From the IMG/VR virus record IMGVR_UViG_3300044825_000184, positions 1 to 24,169 of that record: DNA of 24,169 nucleotides. The stretch is one strand, 5' to 3'. The notes under the pieces are model-generated. The model was given only the letters and a program-made list of their open reading frames with translations, did not search any database and was not told the origin of the DNA. Source of the DNA: a virus. Shown piece after piece: positions 23,594 to 24,169 of the stretch. The first letter of the stretch is position 1, and every line of letters starts with the position of its first letter. Position numbers and translations under genes: made by a program.

Positions 23594-24099
23594 AGCTGTC
23601 CAAGGCTGGTGAAGACCTGATGCACAAGTATGAGGGCTTTCGCTCTCAACCTTATCTTTGCCCTGCTCACATCTGGACAATTGGTTATGGTCATGTTCTG
23701 TATCAAGAGCAGATCAGAATGCCTGTTGTCCGTGTTCCTGGTAAAGAAACGCAAGCAATACGCAAAGAAATGCCATTGAAACCGGAGGACAATCGTGTCT
23801 GGTCAAAAGCGGAAATCGACAAACTATTCCGAACTGATGTCGGAACTTTTGAACGGGGTGTTCTTCGTCTTATTCCCGGTGTGGTTGGGAGGCAAGGCAG
23901 CTTTGACGCTTTGGTATCTTTTGCCTTCAATGCAGGGTTAGGCAACCTCCAACGCTCTACTATCCGTATGAAGGCTAATAGAGGCGATTGGGAGGGTGCT
24001 GCTGAGGCTTTTAGGGATTGGACTAAGGGTGGTGGCAAAGTCCTTCCTGGGCTTGTTAAACGCCGGGAAGCTGAGATCGCTCTGTTTCTAGCTGAATAA
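23590..24099 (+). CDS. Endolysin, GH24 lysozyme
   Basis: 169 aa, hydrolysing peptidoglycan beta-1,4 linkages. The catalytic region KYEGFRSQPYLCPAHIWTIG has E15, C24 and T30 with the spacing E-8 residues-C-5 residues-T, the T4/P21-type triad with Cys instead of Asp. Next is GYGH. A long insertion (about 36-68) precedes WSKAEIDKLFRTD, and the C-terminus GGKVLPGLVKRREAEIALFL is family-typical. There is no signal peptide or SAR segment, so release relies on the holin. Start: GTG 23590, overlapping the holin stop; a TTG at 23578 is an alternative (173 aa). The 3' end overlaps the opposite-strand gene by 44 nt. Confidence 0.88.
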   Translation: MKLSKAGEDLMHKYEGFRSQPYLCPAHIWTIGYGHVLYQEQIRMPVVRVPGKETQAIRKEMPLKPEDNRVWSKAEIDKLFRTDVGTFERGVLRLIPGVVGRQGSFDALVSFAFNAGLGNLQRSTIRMKANRGDWEGAAEAFRDWTKGGGKVLPGLVKRREAEIALFLAE

Positions 24100-24169
24100 G
24101 CAAATCAATGTAGTGCTTGGCCTTCTCAAGGTCAGCAATGCCATTTTTCTTTCTCCAACGAGAAACGTA
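24056..24169 (-). CDS. 3' end of a DUF3310-like protein (partial)
   Basis: The minus strand carries a 37-codon open frame from the window edge to TAA at 24056-24058. The end of the encoded protein contains SRWRKKNGIADLEKAKHYID then LLIQLE, which matches the conserved C-terminus of DUF3310 (K-K-N-G-x-x-D-L-x-K-A-x-x-Y-x-x-x-L-I-x-L). These small proteins are common in phage nucleotide/replication modules and are suggested to relate to nucleotide kinase functions. The gene is truncated by the window. It runs toward the endolysin, and the two genes overlap at their 3' ends (24056-24099). This marks a switch from late rightward to leftward genes. Confidence 0.75.
   Translation of the reverse strand, partial: YVSRWRKKNGIADLEKAKHYIDLLIQLETERSQLPGV

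Noticed and set aside
24098-24118. AAGCA/TGCTT inverted repeat as terminator between convergent genes
   Set aside because: Only five base pairs around an 11-nt loop, no U-tract, and within minus-strand coding sequence.

Overview
The window is a rightward structural and lysis block of a tailed dsDNA bacteriophage. Almost every base is coding, genes abut or overlap by 1-4 nt, and the order is terminase large subunit, portal, scaffold, major capsid protein, adaptor, fibres, tail hub, ejection-type proteins, lysis. I see no tape-measure, tail-tube or sheath gene. The portal, scaffold, coat, adaptor and gp10-like order resembles P22-type short-tailed phages, so a podovirus is the best inference. 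A Gram-negative host is suggested by the GTA-type 3-TM holin and GH24 endolysin, but the sequence does not name the host. There is no integrase, repressor, tRNA, CRISPR array or insertion sequence.

Region 1 (1-6.9 kb) is packaging and head: terL, a GIY-YIG/NUMOD3 homing endonuclease wedged between terL and portal, the portal, a 105-aa unknown, a scaffold-like protein and a DUF5309/SU10-type coat protein. The homing gene starts with the portal's ribosome-binding context and nearly its first five residues, as if it had split the gene boundary and regenerated it. The only sizeable gap (about 60 bp) follows the coat gene and holds a short direct repeat with weak hairpins.

Region 2 (6.9-17.3 kb) is connector, fibres and decoration: an unknown 163-aa protein, a head-tail adaptor candidate, a collagen-like fibre with a probable C1q/TNF-like domain between two Gly-Pro-Thr segments, a tandemly duplicated glycine-rich adhesin, a tail-fibre assembly chaperone, a cupin, a GT2 glycosyltransferase with a TPR-like C-terminus, a gp10-like tail hub, and a third fibre built from modules seen in J-type host-specificity proteins. 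The glycosyltransferase and cupin between fibre genes suggest that the phage may glycosylate its own fibre.

Region 3 (17.3-22.2 kb) holds six proteins that I cannot assign to families. They are Ala-, Gln- or Pro-rich, and two hydrophobic stretches are present in the last one. By position they are virion internal/ejection candidates.

Region 4 (22.2-24.1 kb) is the lysis cassette: an XhlA-like small membrane protein, two tiny overlapping single-TM ORFs (30 and 24 aa), a C-terminally anchored 160-aa protein, a 3-TM holin and a GH24 endolysin with Cys in place of the usual catalytic Asp. At the right edge the strand switches: the 3' end of a DUF3310-like gene runs leftward and overlaps the endolysin gene tail to tail.
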